Shown here: positions 17,091-25,240 of the stretch, in pieces
Position numbering within the stretch: the stretch's first letter is position 1
Layout: every line of letters begins with the position of its first letter
Assembly (NCBI RefSeq): GCF_036046055.1
Contig: NZ_CP107939.1
Location: 4,278,001-4,342,000 of the forward strand
Origin: Nocardia sp. NBC_00403
GTDB lineage: Bacteria > Actinomycetota > Actinomycetes > Mycobacteriales > Mycobacteriaceae
Direction: 5' to 3'
Length of the DNA stretch: 64,000 bases
Made by a program: the position numbers and the translations under genes
The notes under the pieces: generated by a model
What the model was told of the DNA's origin: nothing
Databases searched by the model: none
Seen by the model: the letters and a program-made list of their open reading frames with translations, nothing else

Positions 17091-18107
17091 TCAGGGTTGG
17101 GACCAGCGTCGGTACGCGCGACCGAGTGAGCGTGCGTCCGAATAGCCGAGTAGGTGGGCTATTTCGGTCCTGTTCGTTGTGGGCGAGGATCGGGACCGAT
17201 CTTCCAGCCGCCTGCGTCGGGCGCGGTCGATTTCCTGTCGCCAGGTGGTTCCTTCCTCAGCGAGCCTACGTTGCAGACTGCGCCTGCTCATGGCCATGCG
17301 GCGCGCGACTGGATCGATCGTGACCGTGCCGTCGTCCATCATGACTGCCAGCACCTGCTGCAGCCGCTCGGACCACATGGTGATCCGAGGTTGTGCCATG
17401 GCGTCCGCACTGCGGTGGAGGATGGCGGCCAGCACTGGATCGGCGGTCAGCATCGGCAAGGCGAGGTCGGCGGTCCGAAAGGTGAGTTGGTTGGTCGGTG
17501 CGCCGAAATCGATGCGGGCTGTGCCGAACAGCTCGATGAATTGATCGTGCCGAGGTGGCGCACTTTGCCGAAATCGGACGCGCACCGGGTTCACCTGCTG
17601 GCCGGTGACACGACGTATCTTTGTCACCGTGCCCGCCAAGGCGACCTGGACGGCCAGATCTCGCCCGCGGCCTTCCCCTTGGAGCAGACTCAGGTCGACG
17701 CTCATCTGATCTTCGGACTCTCCGACGATGGTGAAGTGGTGGTTGGTCGTAGAAGTGCCGATGTACATCCCTGTCAACGCGAGTCCCTCGCCAAGCGTCG
17801 GCGCCGTGGTGAAGAGATAGTCGATCAGTCCCAACTGCCCGGGTACGTACGCGAGCGCGGCCCGCAGTGCGACATCCGGATCGTCCAGCTCGTGCTCGGC
17901 CAACTCCCACAACCGTAGGTAACGATCGCTGGGCAAGATCGCGCTCGTGCTCGACAACATCCAGCCGGGCACATCGACCTCATCGGCCAGCCGCTGCCGA
18001 ACTGATTCAGCCAGGCCGGTGGTGTCGAGGACGTACTTGGGAAGAAAAATATGATCCACCGCGTCCACAGCACAGATCATGCGGCGGTCGAGGCTGTAGT
18101 TCAACAT
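17091..18107 (-). CDS. AraC-family transcriptional regulator
   Basis: A 338-residue protein with an N-terminal arabinose-binding-like (OruR/ArgR-type) domain ('LRAALAYVPGQLGLIDYLFTTAPTLGEGL') and a C-terminal AraC DNA-binding domain ('VARRMAMSRRSLQRRLAEEGTTWRQEID', then 'TEIAHLLGYSDARSLGRAYRRWS'). The linker between the two helix-turn-helix units is unusually basic ('RARRRRLEDRSRSSPTTNR'). It lies 87 bp downstream of the leftward P450 gene in the same orientation and could control it. Effector unknown. Confidence 0.85.
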   Translation of the reverse strand: MLNYSLDRRMICAVDAVDHIFLPKYVLDTTGLAESVRQRLADEVDVPGWMLSSTSAILPSDRYLRLWELAEHELDDPDVALRAALAYVPGQLGLIDYLFTTAPTLGEGLALTGMYIGTSTTNHHFTIVGESEDQMSVDLSLLQGEGRGRDLAVQVALAGTVTKIRRVTGQQVNPVRVRFRQSAPPRHDQFIELFGTARIDFGAPTNQLTFRTADLALPMLTADPVLAAILHRSADAMAQPRITMWSERLQQVLAVMMDDGTVTIDPVARRMAMSRRSLQRRLAEEGTTWRQEIDRARRRRLEDRSRSSPTTNRTEIAHLLGYSDARSLGRAYRRWSQP

Positions 18108-18194
18108 TTCCCGCCTTGCGGACGGTCACCCGCGACGTCGCCTCGGCATCAGGGCTCGAGTCAGAGGTGACCGACCGCCGGGACGACGGCATGG

Positions 18195-19532
18195 TCAGGA
18201 TCTCCGTTTCTCGAGGGTCAGGAACAGATTGCGTGGCGTCAAGGTGGTCGCCGCGACCATATCCAGCACTGCTCCTGGCGCCGCCACCAGCCGCCATCCG
18301 GTGGCCATCGTCGCAAGCGCGAGCGTTGCCTCCACGACCGCGAATACGTCGCCGATGCACTTGCGCGGCCCGGCACCGAAATGCACCATCGCCTCCCTCT
18401 GGATCTCGGCGACCCGCTCTCGTCCCCATCGGTCCGGATCGAACTTGTCGGGATCCTGGAACAGTCGTGGATCGCGCAGCACGATATAGGGACTGAACAT
18501 CACCGAAGCACCCTTCGGGATCAGATGACCATCCAGATCCACATCCTCGATGGCAACCCGAGTCAAGATCCAGGCGGGCGGGTAATACCGCAGCGCTTCG
18601 CTGATCACTTGCGCGGTGTAGGTGAGCCGGCTCGCGTCCGCATACTCCGCGGGCCTGCCACCGAGCACCTCGTCCACCTCCGCATGTAGCCGTGCCTCGA
18701 TATCCGGATGCTCGGTCAACAAGTGGAAGACGAATGCGAGTGTTGCGGCGGTGGTTTCGGTGCCGGCAACCAGGATCGAGGCGACCTGATCGTGAATCTC
18801 CTGATCCGACAGCATGTTTCCGGACTCGTCCTGCGCCTGCATCAGCATGCCGAGCAGGTCGTTGCGCGGGGTGTCGACGCTGCGATAGTCGGCGATCACT
18901 TTGTCGATCATCGGGTGCAATCGCGTGAGGATCGCCGAATATTCACGATTGCGCGGCAACGGTAGCTTGTTCAATGCGGGCAGCGGCGTCACCAGCCGCT
19001 GGTACAGCAGCTCGAACAAGCGCGGCATGCTGTGCTGCATTTCCTCGACCAGATCGTTTCCCACATCGGAGGAGATCAGCGTTTTGGCCGTTACCGCGAG
19101 TGTCAGCGCGCTCATCTCCGCGCGGACGTCGACGGTCTGACCGGTACGCCAGGCGCCGGTCCGTTCGACGATCTGCTCACGCATGATCTCCGAGTACTCC
19201 GCGATCCGCTCCCGATGGAACGCGGGTTGCATCATCAGCCGCTGCCGTCGGTGCATATCGCCCTCGGAGCTGATCAGGCCGTAGCCCAACAGATCTCGGC
19301 CCCCCTCGATCGCCGCACCCTTGTTGAACTGACGGTGCTTTGCGACCAATACCCCACGAACCAACTCCGCGGAATTGAGCACATACGCGCTCTGCGGTCC
19401 GAGCTTGATTCGGACGATGTCACCGTGTTCGCGCAACGATTCGAAGAATTCCAATGGCTCGTTGAGCAGCCGGAGCGCGTGTCCCAGAACGGGGAGTCCA
19501 CCTGGTGCGGCAGCAATCGTGGGGGCAGTCAT
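18195..19532 (-). CDS. Cytochrome P450, pentalenene-oxygenase-like
   Basis: A 445-residue soluble P450 with all signature motifs: I-helix AGTETT, K-helix ExxR as EALR, and heme loop FGAGPRKCIG with the heme thiolate Cys near residue 392. The general layout ('GGLPVLGHALRLLNEPLEF' at the start) resembles actinobacterial CYPs of the pentalenene oxygenase type, which oxidise sesquiterpenes. Ferredoxin and reductase partners are not nearby. The start at 19532 has GGGAG 8-10 bases before it; an upstream ATG at 19583 adds residues without family character. A terpene synthase exists in this window but 14.5 kb away, so no functional link is shown. Confidence 0.9.
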   Translation of the reverse strand: MTAPTIAAAPGGLPVLGHALRLLNEPLEFFESLREHGDIVRIKLGPQSAYVLNSAELVRGVLVAKHRQFNKGAAIEGGRDLLGYGLISSEGDMHRRQRLMMQPAFHRERIAEYSEIMREQIVERTGAWRTGQTVDVRAEMSALTLAVTAKTLISSDVGNDLVEEMQHSMPRLFELLYQRLVTPLPALNKLPLPRNREYSAILTRLHPMIDKVIADYRSVDTPRNDLLGMLMQAQDESGNMLSDQEIHDQVASILVAGTETTAATLAFVFHLLTEHPDIEARLHAEVDEVLGGRPAEYADASRLTYTAQVISEALRYYPPAWILTRVAIEDVDLDGHLIPKGASVMFSPYIVLRDPRLFQDPDKFDPDRWGRERVAEIQREAMVHFGAGPRKCIGDVFAVVEATLALATMATGWRLVAAPGAVLDMVAATTLTPRNLFLTLEKRRS

Positions 19533-19717
19533 GGAAGTCTCCCGAGGAGGTTCGGATTCGGACGACGGCCTCGGTGAATCCAAAGCCGGCCAGCTGATTC
19601 TCAGTCGCTCATGACACCTGGCGCAGCAGCTGACGGGTTCCTTAACAGTCCATTAGTACTGCCGCCGGACTCGTGCACACCGCCGATCGCCATCGGCTGA
19701 CGGCAGGGCGCCTATCG

Positions 19718-21199
19718 TCAGAGTGCCGGTTCGTGGTGTGCCCAAGGCGATTCGGATTCGAGTTGGGTGGCCAGGGCGAGGAGGGTGGGCTCGCTGCCCA
19801 GTCCGCCGATGAACTGCACACCCAGCGGAAGCCCGTGGGGGAGGCGATAGAGGGGGACGGACATGGCCGGGCGGCCGGTGATGTTCGCCAGCTGGGTGAA
19901 TGGGACCGAGGCGAGATTGGCCAGGACGGTCTGTTTCCACGGGGTGGATTTGGTGAGCGGACCGGCGAGACCGAGCCGGAGGAATGCCGTGCCGAGAAAC
20001 CGCAGCAGGGCGGGCGTGTCGAGTTGGCCGATGCGGATGGGCGGATGTCCGAGGGTTGGGGTGAGGAGTAGGTCGTAGTTCTCGTGGAACGCGGCCAAGG
20101 TTCGCGTGTAGTCGTTCCACCTGTGGTGGGCGGCTGCGTAGTCGGGCGCTTTCAGCGCGCGACCAGCGGCGGCGAGTAGGCGGGTGTCGAGTTCGAATTC
20201 GGTGGCGTGTGCGCCGGCTATGCGTTCGGCTTCGGCTGTGGTCGAGGCGATTTCGGTGTACCACATGGTGAGGAAGTCGGCGGCCATCCGCTGACCGTCG
20301 AGTTCGAATTCGACCGGTTCGACGTCGTGGCCGAGTCGGGTCAGTAATGCGACGGTGTGGTCGACGGCTGCGACGGACTCCGCGTGCACAGGTGTGTCGA
20401 TCGGCGAGCGTGTCGTGTAACCGACGCGTAGTCGGGTCGGCGTCCGCCGCGCCAGCTCGCGATAGGACTCGTTCGGGCGTGCGGAGAGGTAGGGGCCGCC
20501 CGGATCGGGCCGGGTAGTCAGTATGTCGAGCATGAGCGCGGTGTCACGGACAGTGCGGGAGACCACGCCGTCGGTCGCCGCGCCGTGGAGGTATTCGGCG
20601 TGGCGTGGGCCGCAGGGCACCAGGCCGCGGCCCGGTTTCAGGCCGAAAAGTCCGCAGCAGGCCGCCGGGATCCGGATCGAGCCACCGCCGTCGTTCGCCC
20701 CGGCGACCGGCACGATCCCGGCCGCGACCGCTGCCGCGGAGCCGCCCGACGATCCGCCCGGCGTGTGGTCGAGGTGCCACGGGTTGCGGGTCGGTCCGTT
20801 CACCTCGGGTTCGGTGATCCCCTTGGCCCCGAATTCCGGAGTGTTGGTCTTGCCGAAGATCACCAGTCCAGCATCGAGCCAGCGCTCGACAACCGCGCTG
20901 TGGCCAGGGGCGACCTGATTGCGCAGTGCCCGCGAGCCACCCCCGGTGGGCAGACCGGCATAGTCCTGCATCAGGTCCTTGATGAGGAACGGCACCCCCG
21001 CCAGCGGTCCGCTGAGTTCCCCGCGGCTGCGGGTGCGCGCGATGTCGTACATCGGTCGCACGATCGCGTTGATCCGCCCGTTGACCTGTTCGGCGCGTTC
21101 GATTGCTACGTCGAGAAGCTCGGTAGGCGAAACCTCACGGCGGGCGACCAGCTCCGCTAGCCCCGTCGCGTCGAAGGACCGATATTCGGTGTATTTCAC
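19718..21199 (-). CDS. Amidase-signature family amidase
   Basis: A 493-residue amidase. The Ser-cisSer-Lys triad is visible as Lys in 'FLIKDL' and the Ser residues in '[14 protein letters not shown]', with the family Gly-rich '[10 protein letters not shown]' following. It hydrolyses carboxylic amides in the cytoplasm. The GTG start at 21199 overlaps the stop of the NTF2-like gene (GTGA) and has GGGGAA upstream, so it is the last gene of a tightly coupled three-gene operon. A longer frame to 21295 exists but overlaps the real upstream gene. Substrate unknown. Confidence 0.9.
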   Translation of the reverse strand: MKYTEYRSFDATGLAELVARREVSPTELLDVAIERAEQVNGRINAIVRPMYDIARTRSRGELSGPLAGVPFLIKDLMQDYAGLPTGGGSRALRNQVAPGHSAVVERWLDAGLVIFGKTNTPEFGAKGITEPEVNGPTRNPWHLDHTPGGSSGGSAAAVAAGIVPVAGANDGGGSIRIPAACCGLFGLKPGRGLVPCGPRHAEYLHGAATDGVVSRTVRDTALMLDILTTRPDPGGPYLSARPNESYRELARRTPTRLRVGYTTRSPIDTPVHAESVAAVDHTVALLTRLGHDVEPVEFELDGQRMAADFLTMWYTEIASTTAEAERIAGAHATEFELDTRLLAAAGRALKAPDYAAAHHRWNDYTRTLAAFHENYDLLLTPTLGHPPIRIGQLDTPALLRFLGTAFLRLGLAGPLTKSTPWKQTVLANLASVPFTQLANITGRPAMSVPLYRLPHGLPLGVQFIGGLGSEPTLLALATQLESESPWAHHEPAL

Positions 21200-21693
21200 T
21201 GTTCCCCAACTGAATTCGAAGATGCCAGGTATTCGTCGAATCGTGCGACACGCTGGGTGTCCTCGAATATGCGCTGATAGACGATTCTTCCCCAACGGAC
21301 GTGCGCCAGGATTATTGCGTGGTTCTGGTAGACAATGCGGCCGTCGGCGTCGATGGCCTCATCGGTGAACCGCGCGGTCATCAGCGTCCGCCACGGTGGT
21401 CCGGCAACGAGGACCTCGTGTAGTTCGCCGCGGATCCGCTCGGCGAGGAAGCGTTCGAAAAAGGCGCGGATCGCGGGCTTTCCGCGGTGCTGCCCCGACC
21501 ACGAGTGGGTGCCGTCGAGCACGAGGGTGGCGTGGTCGGCGAAGGCGCGCAGCAGTGGCTCGGGGTTACCGGCCATCAGCCGACCGACGTTGTGGGCGAG
21601 GACGGTGCGCAACGTGAAAGCGTATGCGTGTGATGCGGCCTGTGCGCCGATTGCCGAGGCGAGCAATAGATTCCACGAAGGTTGGTGCTTCAT
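21196..21693 (-). CDS. NTF2-like/SnoaL-like protein
   Basis: A 165-residue protein. Its second half has the pattern of a SnoaL/NTF2-like alpha-beta barrel: 'LLRAFADHATLVLDGTHSWSGQHRGKPAIRAFFERFLAE', then paired strands ending in 'HVRWGRIVYQRIFEDTQRV'. Such domains serve as small isomerases, hydrolases or binding proteins. It sits between an amidohydrolase and an amidase with four-base overlaps on both sides (ATGA at 21690-21693), so the three products probably act on one substrate. The first 35 residues are extra to the usual domain. Confidence 0.8.
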   Translation of the reverse strand: MKHQPSWNLLLASAIGAQAASHAYAFTLRTVLAHNVGRLMAGNPEPLLRAFADHATLVLDGTHSWSGQHRGKPAIRAFFERFLAERIRGELHEVLVAGPPWRTLMTARFTDEAIDADGRIVYQNHAIILAHVRWGRIVYQRIFEDTQRVARFDEYLASSNSVGEQ

Positions 21694-22802
21694 ACTGCGG
21701 CCTCTGTCGAACCGGTCGGCTCGACGACGATAACGCCGCCCGAGACGACGAGGTCAGGGTACTCGAGCAATTTGAACCGCTCGAGTGCGTTGCCGTTGAC
21801 CGCGATGAGATCGGCAGGCGCGCCTGCGACGAGTTGACCGAGCGGTGCGAGCCCGAGATGTTCGCCTGCTCGCGCGGTGGCCGCCGACAGCACATCTGCG
21901 GGTGTCAGGGCTCCGCGTGCGGTGTGCAGCATCAGCTGCAGCTCGAAAGCGTCTATGCCCCAAGGCACGTCGGGATGGGCCAAGTCGGTGCCGTAGAGCA
22001 GCCGGACTCCTGCCTCGACGAGACGAACGGCGTTCTGGAAGACCCCCGTGGTTCGGGACTGGGTATCCAGGGTGCCGAGAACGCGTACGTCGGCGGCTGC
22101 CGCGCGGGCGATCAGGGCATCCGGAAGAAGGTCGCACGGCACATGCGCCCACTCGTCGACTCCGGCATCGAGCGCGAGTTCGGCACCGACGGGTCCACTG
22201 AGATGGGCCGACACGATCAGGCCGTTGGCGTGAGCTTCGGCGACTATCGCGGCGACCACTTCCCGGGAGAGCAGCGGCCACGGAGGTGGGGTCGTCGTCT
22301 CGTGCGCGGTCCATGGCGCTCCTGCGGACCCGCCCGGTTCCAGCCCGATTTTGATCAAGGCGGCACCGCCGTCGACGAGCTGACCGACCGCGGCCCGTGC
22401 GGTTGCGATGTCGGGTACTTCGAGCGCTACGTCCTTGCCGAACACCGGGATCGGGTAGCCGCCGGGTGCGGTGAGGATCGGCCCGGCGGCGAGCACTCGC
22501 AGCCGACCGTCACCGCCGGATGGCCGCACGAGTGGGCCGCCGGTATCCCGGACCGTGGTGATGCCGTGCCGCAGGACGGTGTCGGGTGGAGTCCTGTCGA
22601 GCAGCACATGGGCATGCAGGTCGATGAAGCCTGGGAGCAGAGTGCCCGCAATGTCGATGGTCCGGCCCCGGCCGATGAGCTGATCGGCTGGGGCGACGGC
22701 GGTGATGCGGTCGCCCTCGATCGCCACGGCGTGCCGCGCGAGGACCTGTCGCCCGTCGAAGACGAGGTCGGCGGCGATCACGTAGTCATGGTCGTTGGTC
22801 AT
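21690..22802 (-). CDS. Amidohydrolase family metal-dependent hydrolase
   Basis: A 370-residue amidohydrolase-superfamily protein. The metal ligands are seen as HxH in 'FIDLHAHV', a Lys in 'ALIKIGLE' that could be carbamylated, His in 'IVSAHLSG', and Asp in 'YGTDLAHPDVPWG'. The strand-rich N- and C-terminal parts form the usual composite beta-sandwich. It is the first gene of the coupled operon with the NTF2-like protein and amidase, and is divergent from the TetR gene across a repeat-rich operator. The group resembles imidazolonepropionase/prolidase-like enzymes; substrate unknown. Confidence 0.88.
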   Translation of the reverse strand: MTNDHDYVIAADLVFDGRQVLARHAVAIEGDRITAVAPADQLIGRGRTIDIAGTLLPGFIDLHAHVLLDRTPPDTVLRHGITTVRDTGGPLVRPSGGDGRLRVLAAGPILTAPGGYPIPVFGKDVALEVPDIATARAAVGQLVDGGAALIKIGLEPGGSAGAPWTAHETTTPPPWPLLSREVVAAIVAEAHANGLIVSAHLSGPVGAELALDAGVDEWAHVPCDLLPDALIARAAAADVRVLGTLDTQSRTTGVFQNAVRLVEAGVRLLYGTDLAHPDVPWGIDAFELQLMLHTARGALTPADVLSAATARAGEHLGLAPLGQLVAGAPADLIAVNGNALERFKLLEYPDLVVSGGVIVVEPTGSTEAAV

Positions 22803-22892
22803 GCGATCTGTCCGTTCGGTAGTGCTAGCGCTTGTCTTTGGCGATGGATGCCCCAGCTGAATGCCACTCCTGAGTCCTTATCTGGAGTCTGA

Positions 22893-22933
22893 CACTAGAG
22901 TTCAACACTAGAGTGCAACTCTAAAGCTAGAGT
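22893..22933. promoter_or_regulatory. Repeat-rich operator between amidohydrolase operon and tetR
   Basis: Within 41 bp the motif CTAGAGT occurs three times (in CACTAGAGTTC, CACTAGAGTGC and GCTAGAGT) plus an inverted ACTCTA. The cluster ends a few bases before the TetR start at 22940 and about 90 bp before the amidohydrolase start. This is the normal place for a TetR operator that represses both directions. Confidence 0.65.
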
Positions 22934-22939
22934 AAGGCT

Positions 22940-23578
22940 ATGAGTCAGGTCAAGGGCAAGCAGGCGGCGAAGTCGCGGGAAACCCAGCGGCGGATACGCA
23001 CCGCCGCCGGTGAACTGTTCGTCGAAAGGGGTTATGGCAATACCTCGCTGCAAGACATCGCCGATCACGCGGGTGTCGCGGTGCAAACGATCTACTTCAC
23101 GTTCCGTAACAAGCGCAATCTGCTCAAAGAGTTGGTCGACGTCACAGTCGCGGGTGATGAGGAGTCGTTGGCGACGATGGATCGCCCATGGTTCACCCGC
23201 GCGATCGATGCGAAAACCGCCCAGGAGCACTTGCTGGCGCACGTGGAGGGTGCCACGGCGATACTCGGCCGTGTCGCCCTGATCACCGACGTACTGCACG
23301 CCGCCGCGTCGATCGAGCCCGAACTCGATGCGTTACGACGGCAAGGCCTCGATCAGCGCTACACGGTGCAGGAAGCGTCCGCTCGGGCGCTACTCGACAA
23401 GCCGGGGGCGGTCTCCACCATGACGGCCGACCACGCCGCCGACATCCTGTTCGCGGTGCTCAGCCCTGAGCTCTACCTGCTGTTCGTCCGTGATCGAGGC
23501 TGGTCGGCGGATCGATGGCAACGATGGGCAGGCACGACCTTGTGCGCTCAACTTGTCGAAAACCACGCAACGTCATGA
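22940..23578 (+). CDS. TetR-family transcriptional regulator
   Basis: A 212-residue TetR protein. The N-terminal helix-turn-helix is clear ('IRTAAGELFVERGYGNTSLQDIADHAGVAVQTIYFTFRNKRNLL'), followed by a helical ligand domain. Divergent from the amidohydrolase/NTF2-like/amidase operon, with the CTAGAGT repeats between them, so it most likely represses that operon and itself. Ligand unknown, presumably the operon's substrate or product. Confidence 0.9.
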   Translation: MSQVKGKQAAKSRETQRRIRTAAGELFVERGYGNTSLQDIADHAGVAVQTIYFTFRNKRNLLKELVDVTVAGDEESLATMDRPWFTRAIDAKTAQEHLLAHVEGATAILGRVALITDVLHAAASIEPELDALRRQGLDQRYTVQEASARALLDKPGAVSTMTADHAADILFAVLSPELYLLFVRDRGWSADRWQRWAGTTLCAQLVENHATS

Positions 23579-23591
23579 CCTTGCACTATGG

Positions 23592-23706
23592 TTCGGATTC
23601 GCGCTGCGGTCCTTGATGGAGGGTAAGCCGTCTCGAGGCATCCGGTCCGCCGGAGGGCATGAAATTGGATACCCTTGAGCAGGGAAGTTCTGCGGAAAGG
23701 AAATAA
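23592..23706 (+). pseudogene. Frameshifted C-terminal fragment of a DUF5984 gene
   Basis: Nucleotides 23620-23670 are almost identical to 2884-2934 inside the intact DUF5984 gene. Reading frames give 'FALRSLMEG' and then, after a frameshift, 'VSRLEASGPPEGMKLD', matching 'RALLSAMEERVSRLEASGPPEGVKLD' of the intact copy. After that the two diverge and this copy stops at 23704-23706. The N-terminal 85% of the gene is missing. It is a decayed second copy, located directly between the tetR gene and the kinase-like gene. Confidence 0.75.
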
Positions 23707-23783
23707 TGTGGGGCCACTGCGAAACAAGGCCGCATCGACCGTAGCCGCCATGTGAACGCCTCGGGCTGATCTCCGAGCTACCG

Positions 23784-25142
23784 ATGCACGAGCCGATCGA
23801 TCTGGTCGATTCAGCGGAACGAACCCGCACAGCGCTTGCCACTGTCGTGGCAGCGTTTTCAGAGGCGTGGGCGTCCGGGTCCCCGCCCGATCTGTCGGTG
23901 TACCTACCCCGTGAACCGGCTGACCGACGTACGATCTTGATCGAACTGATCAAGATCGACCTCGAATACCGCTGGCTTCGTTATCGCTTTCCCAAACGAC
24001 TGAGCGAATACCGTGCGGAATTTGTAGAGCTGCAAGATGGTCGGCTTCCAGCTCGAAGCGACATCTTCGCGCTGGCTGTCATGCTGTGGGAGTTGCTCAC
24101 CGGACGGCGCCCGTTCGCGGACGAAACCTCGGCCGGTGAGTCGGAGACATCGCTGGCCCGCATGCTCGAACTGCGGCGCAGACCCGTTGCGTCGAAGTTC
24201 CTGTCGGCGCTTCCGCCGGATTGCCCCGTGGCGCTGCGCCGAGTGCTGCTGAAGTGTCTGTCGCCCGACCGTGAAGACCGCTACTCGTGCGGTTCGGAAT
24301 TGGCCCAACAGCTCGACTTGTGCCTAGAGGAGCGGGCCCGCGACCTTGTCTATCCGCCGCCGAACAGTTGGCGGGCACGACTTTCGCGATGGCCCACCCC
24401 CGTCCTGTGGTTATCTTCGCTGGTCGGCGTCGGGCTCGCTACGGTCTACATGGCTGTGCACGTTCAGCAACTGATCAGAGAGCGCCTGTCCGATGTCACC
24501 AACGCGCAGCTCGACAGGGGCGTCATCGTTTTCATCCTCTGTGCTTTGCCGCTGGCCGTCCTCATCTACGCATACATGTCGCGTGATTTGCTCGCGGTTC
24601 CTCGCGGCTTGCGCGCAGGCAGACGCTACGACGAGGCAATGCTCGCGCGGGTGCGGTCGCGAACACTATTTTGGGGCGACATGTGTGCGCTGAACACCCT
24701 TCTGACGTCGGTTTGCGCAACCGTGACGGGGGTGATGTTGGTTCATCGGTATACCGACCTTCCGGTGCGTCTTCTGGTCCATGCGGCGACGACCGTTCTG
24801 GTGGCGGGCACCATCTCCGTTGCCTACACGTTCTTCCTTTCCACGTTCTACATCGTCCGCTGTGTCTATCCCATCCATCTGCGCTACGGCCGCACGACGG
24901 CGCACGACTTCGCCGTTATTCGCGCGCTGCGGCGAAGAACCACGGTCTATCTCGCGGTCACGGCGTCGGTGCCGCTGGTCGGGGTGTTGGCGGGATTCAG
25001 CGCCCTCGAACCGACGGAACTTCCGCTCGTGCGCGATTCGGTTCTGGGATTGTGCGCGGCCTCCGGGCTCGCGTTCGTCGCCGTTTACTGGTTGTTCAGG
25101 AAGCTGGATGCCGACCTGCGTGCGCTCGGGCGCGTGGTCTAG
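23784..25142 (+). CDS. Kinase-like membrane protein lacking the catalytic core
   Basis: A 452-residue protein with three parts. Residues 1-80 match the N-terminal region typical of large bacterial Ser/Thr kinases ('LIELIKIDLEYRWL...RLSEYRAEF'). Residues 91-190 match the kinase C-lobe from the alpha-F helix on ('SDIFALAVMLWELLTGRRPF', 'ALRRVLLKCLSPDREDRYSCG'). Residues 205-440 hold six membrane segments. The piece that should lie between, about residues 81-91, is absent: no glycine loop, no VAIK lysine, no HRD, no DFG. The frame is kept across the junction. It looks like an in-frame internal deletion giving a catalytically dead protein. It may still be made as a membrane protein, or be decaying. 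Confidence 0.75.
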   Translation: MHEPIDLVDSAERTRTALATVVAAFSEAWASGSPPDLSVYLPREPADRRTILIELIKIDLEYRWLRYRFPKRLSEYRAEFVELQDGRLPARSDIFALAVMLWELLTGRRPFADETSAGESETSLARMLELRRRPVASKFLSALPPDCPVALRRVLLKCLSPDREDRYSCGSELAQQLDLCLEERARDLVYPPPNSWRARLSRWPTPVLWLSSLVGVGLATVYMAVHVQQLIRERLSDVTNAQLDRGVIVFILCALPLAVLIYAYMSRDLLAVPRGLRAGRRYDEAMLARVRSRTLFWGDMCALNTLLTSVCATVTGVMLVHRYTDLPVRLLVHAATTVLVAGTISVAYTFFLSTFYIVRCVYPIHLRYGRTTAHDFAVIRALRRRTTVYLAVTASVPLVGVLAGFSALEPTELPLVRDSVLGLCAASGLAFVAVYWLFRKLDADLRALGRVV

Positions 25143-25240
25143 CAATTCAGCTGCGGCCCAGCGACCCATGAATTCACCGCACTGTCGGAGAATAGGTGCG
25201 GTTCGTCGATCACGCCCCCGGTCCGATGGGAGCCACCGCT

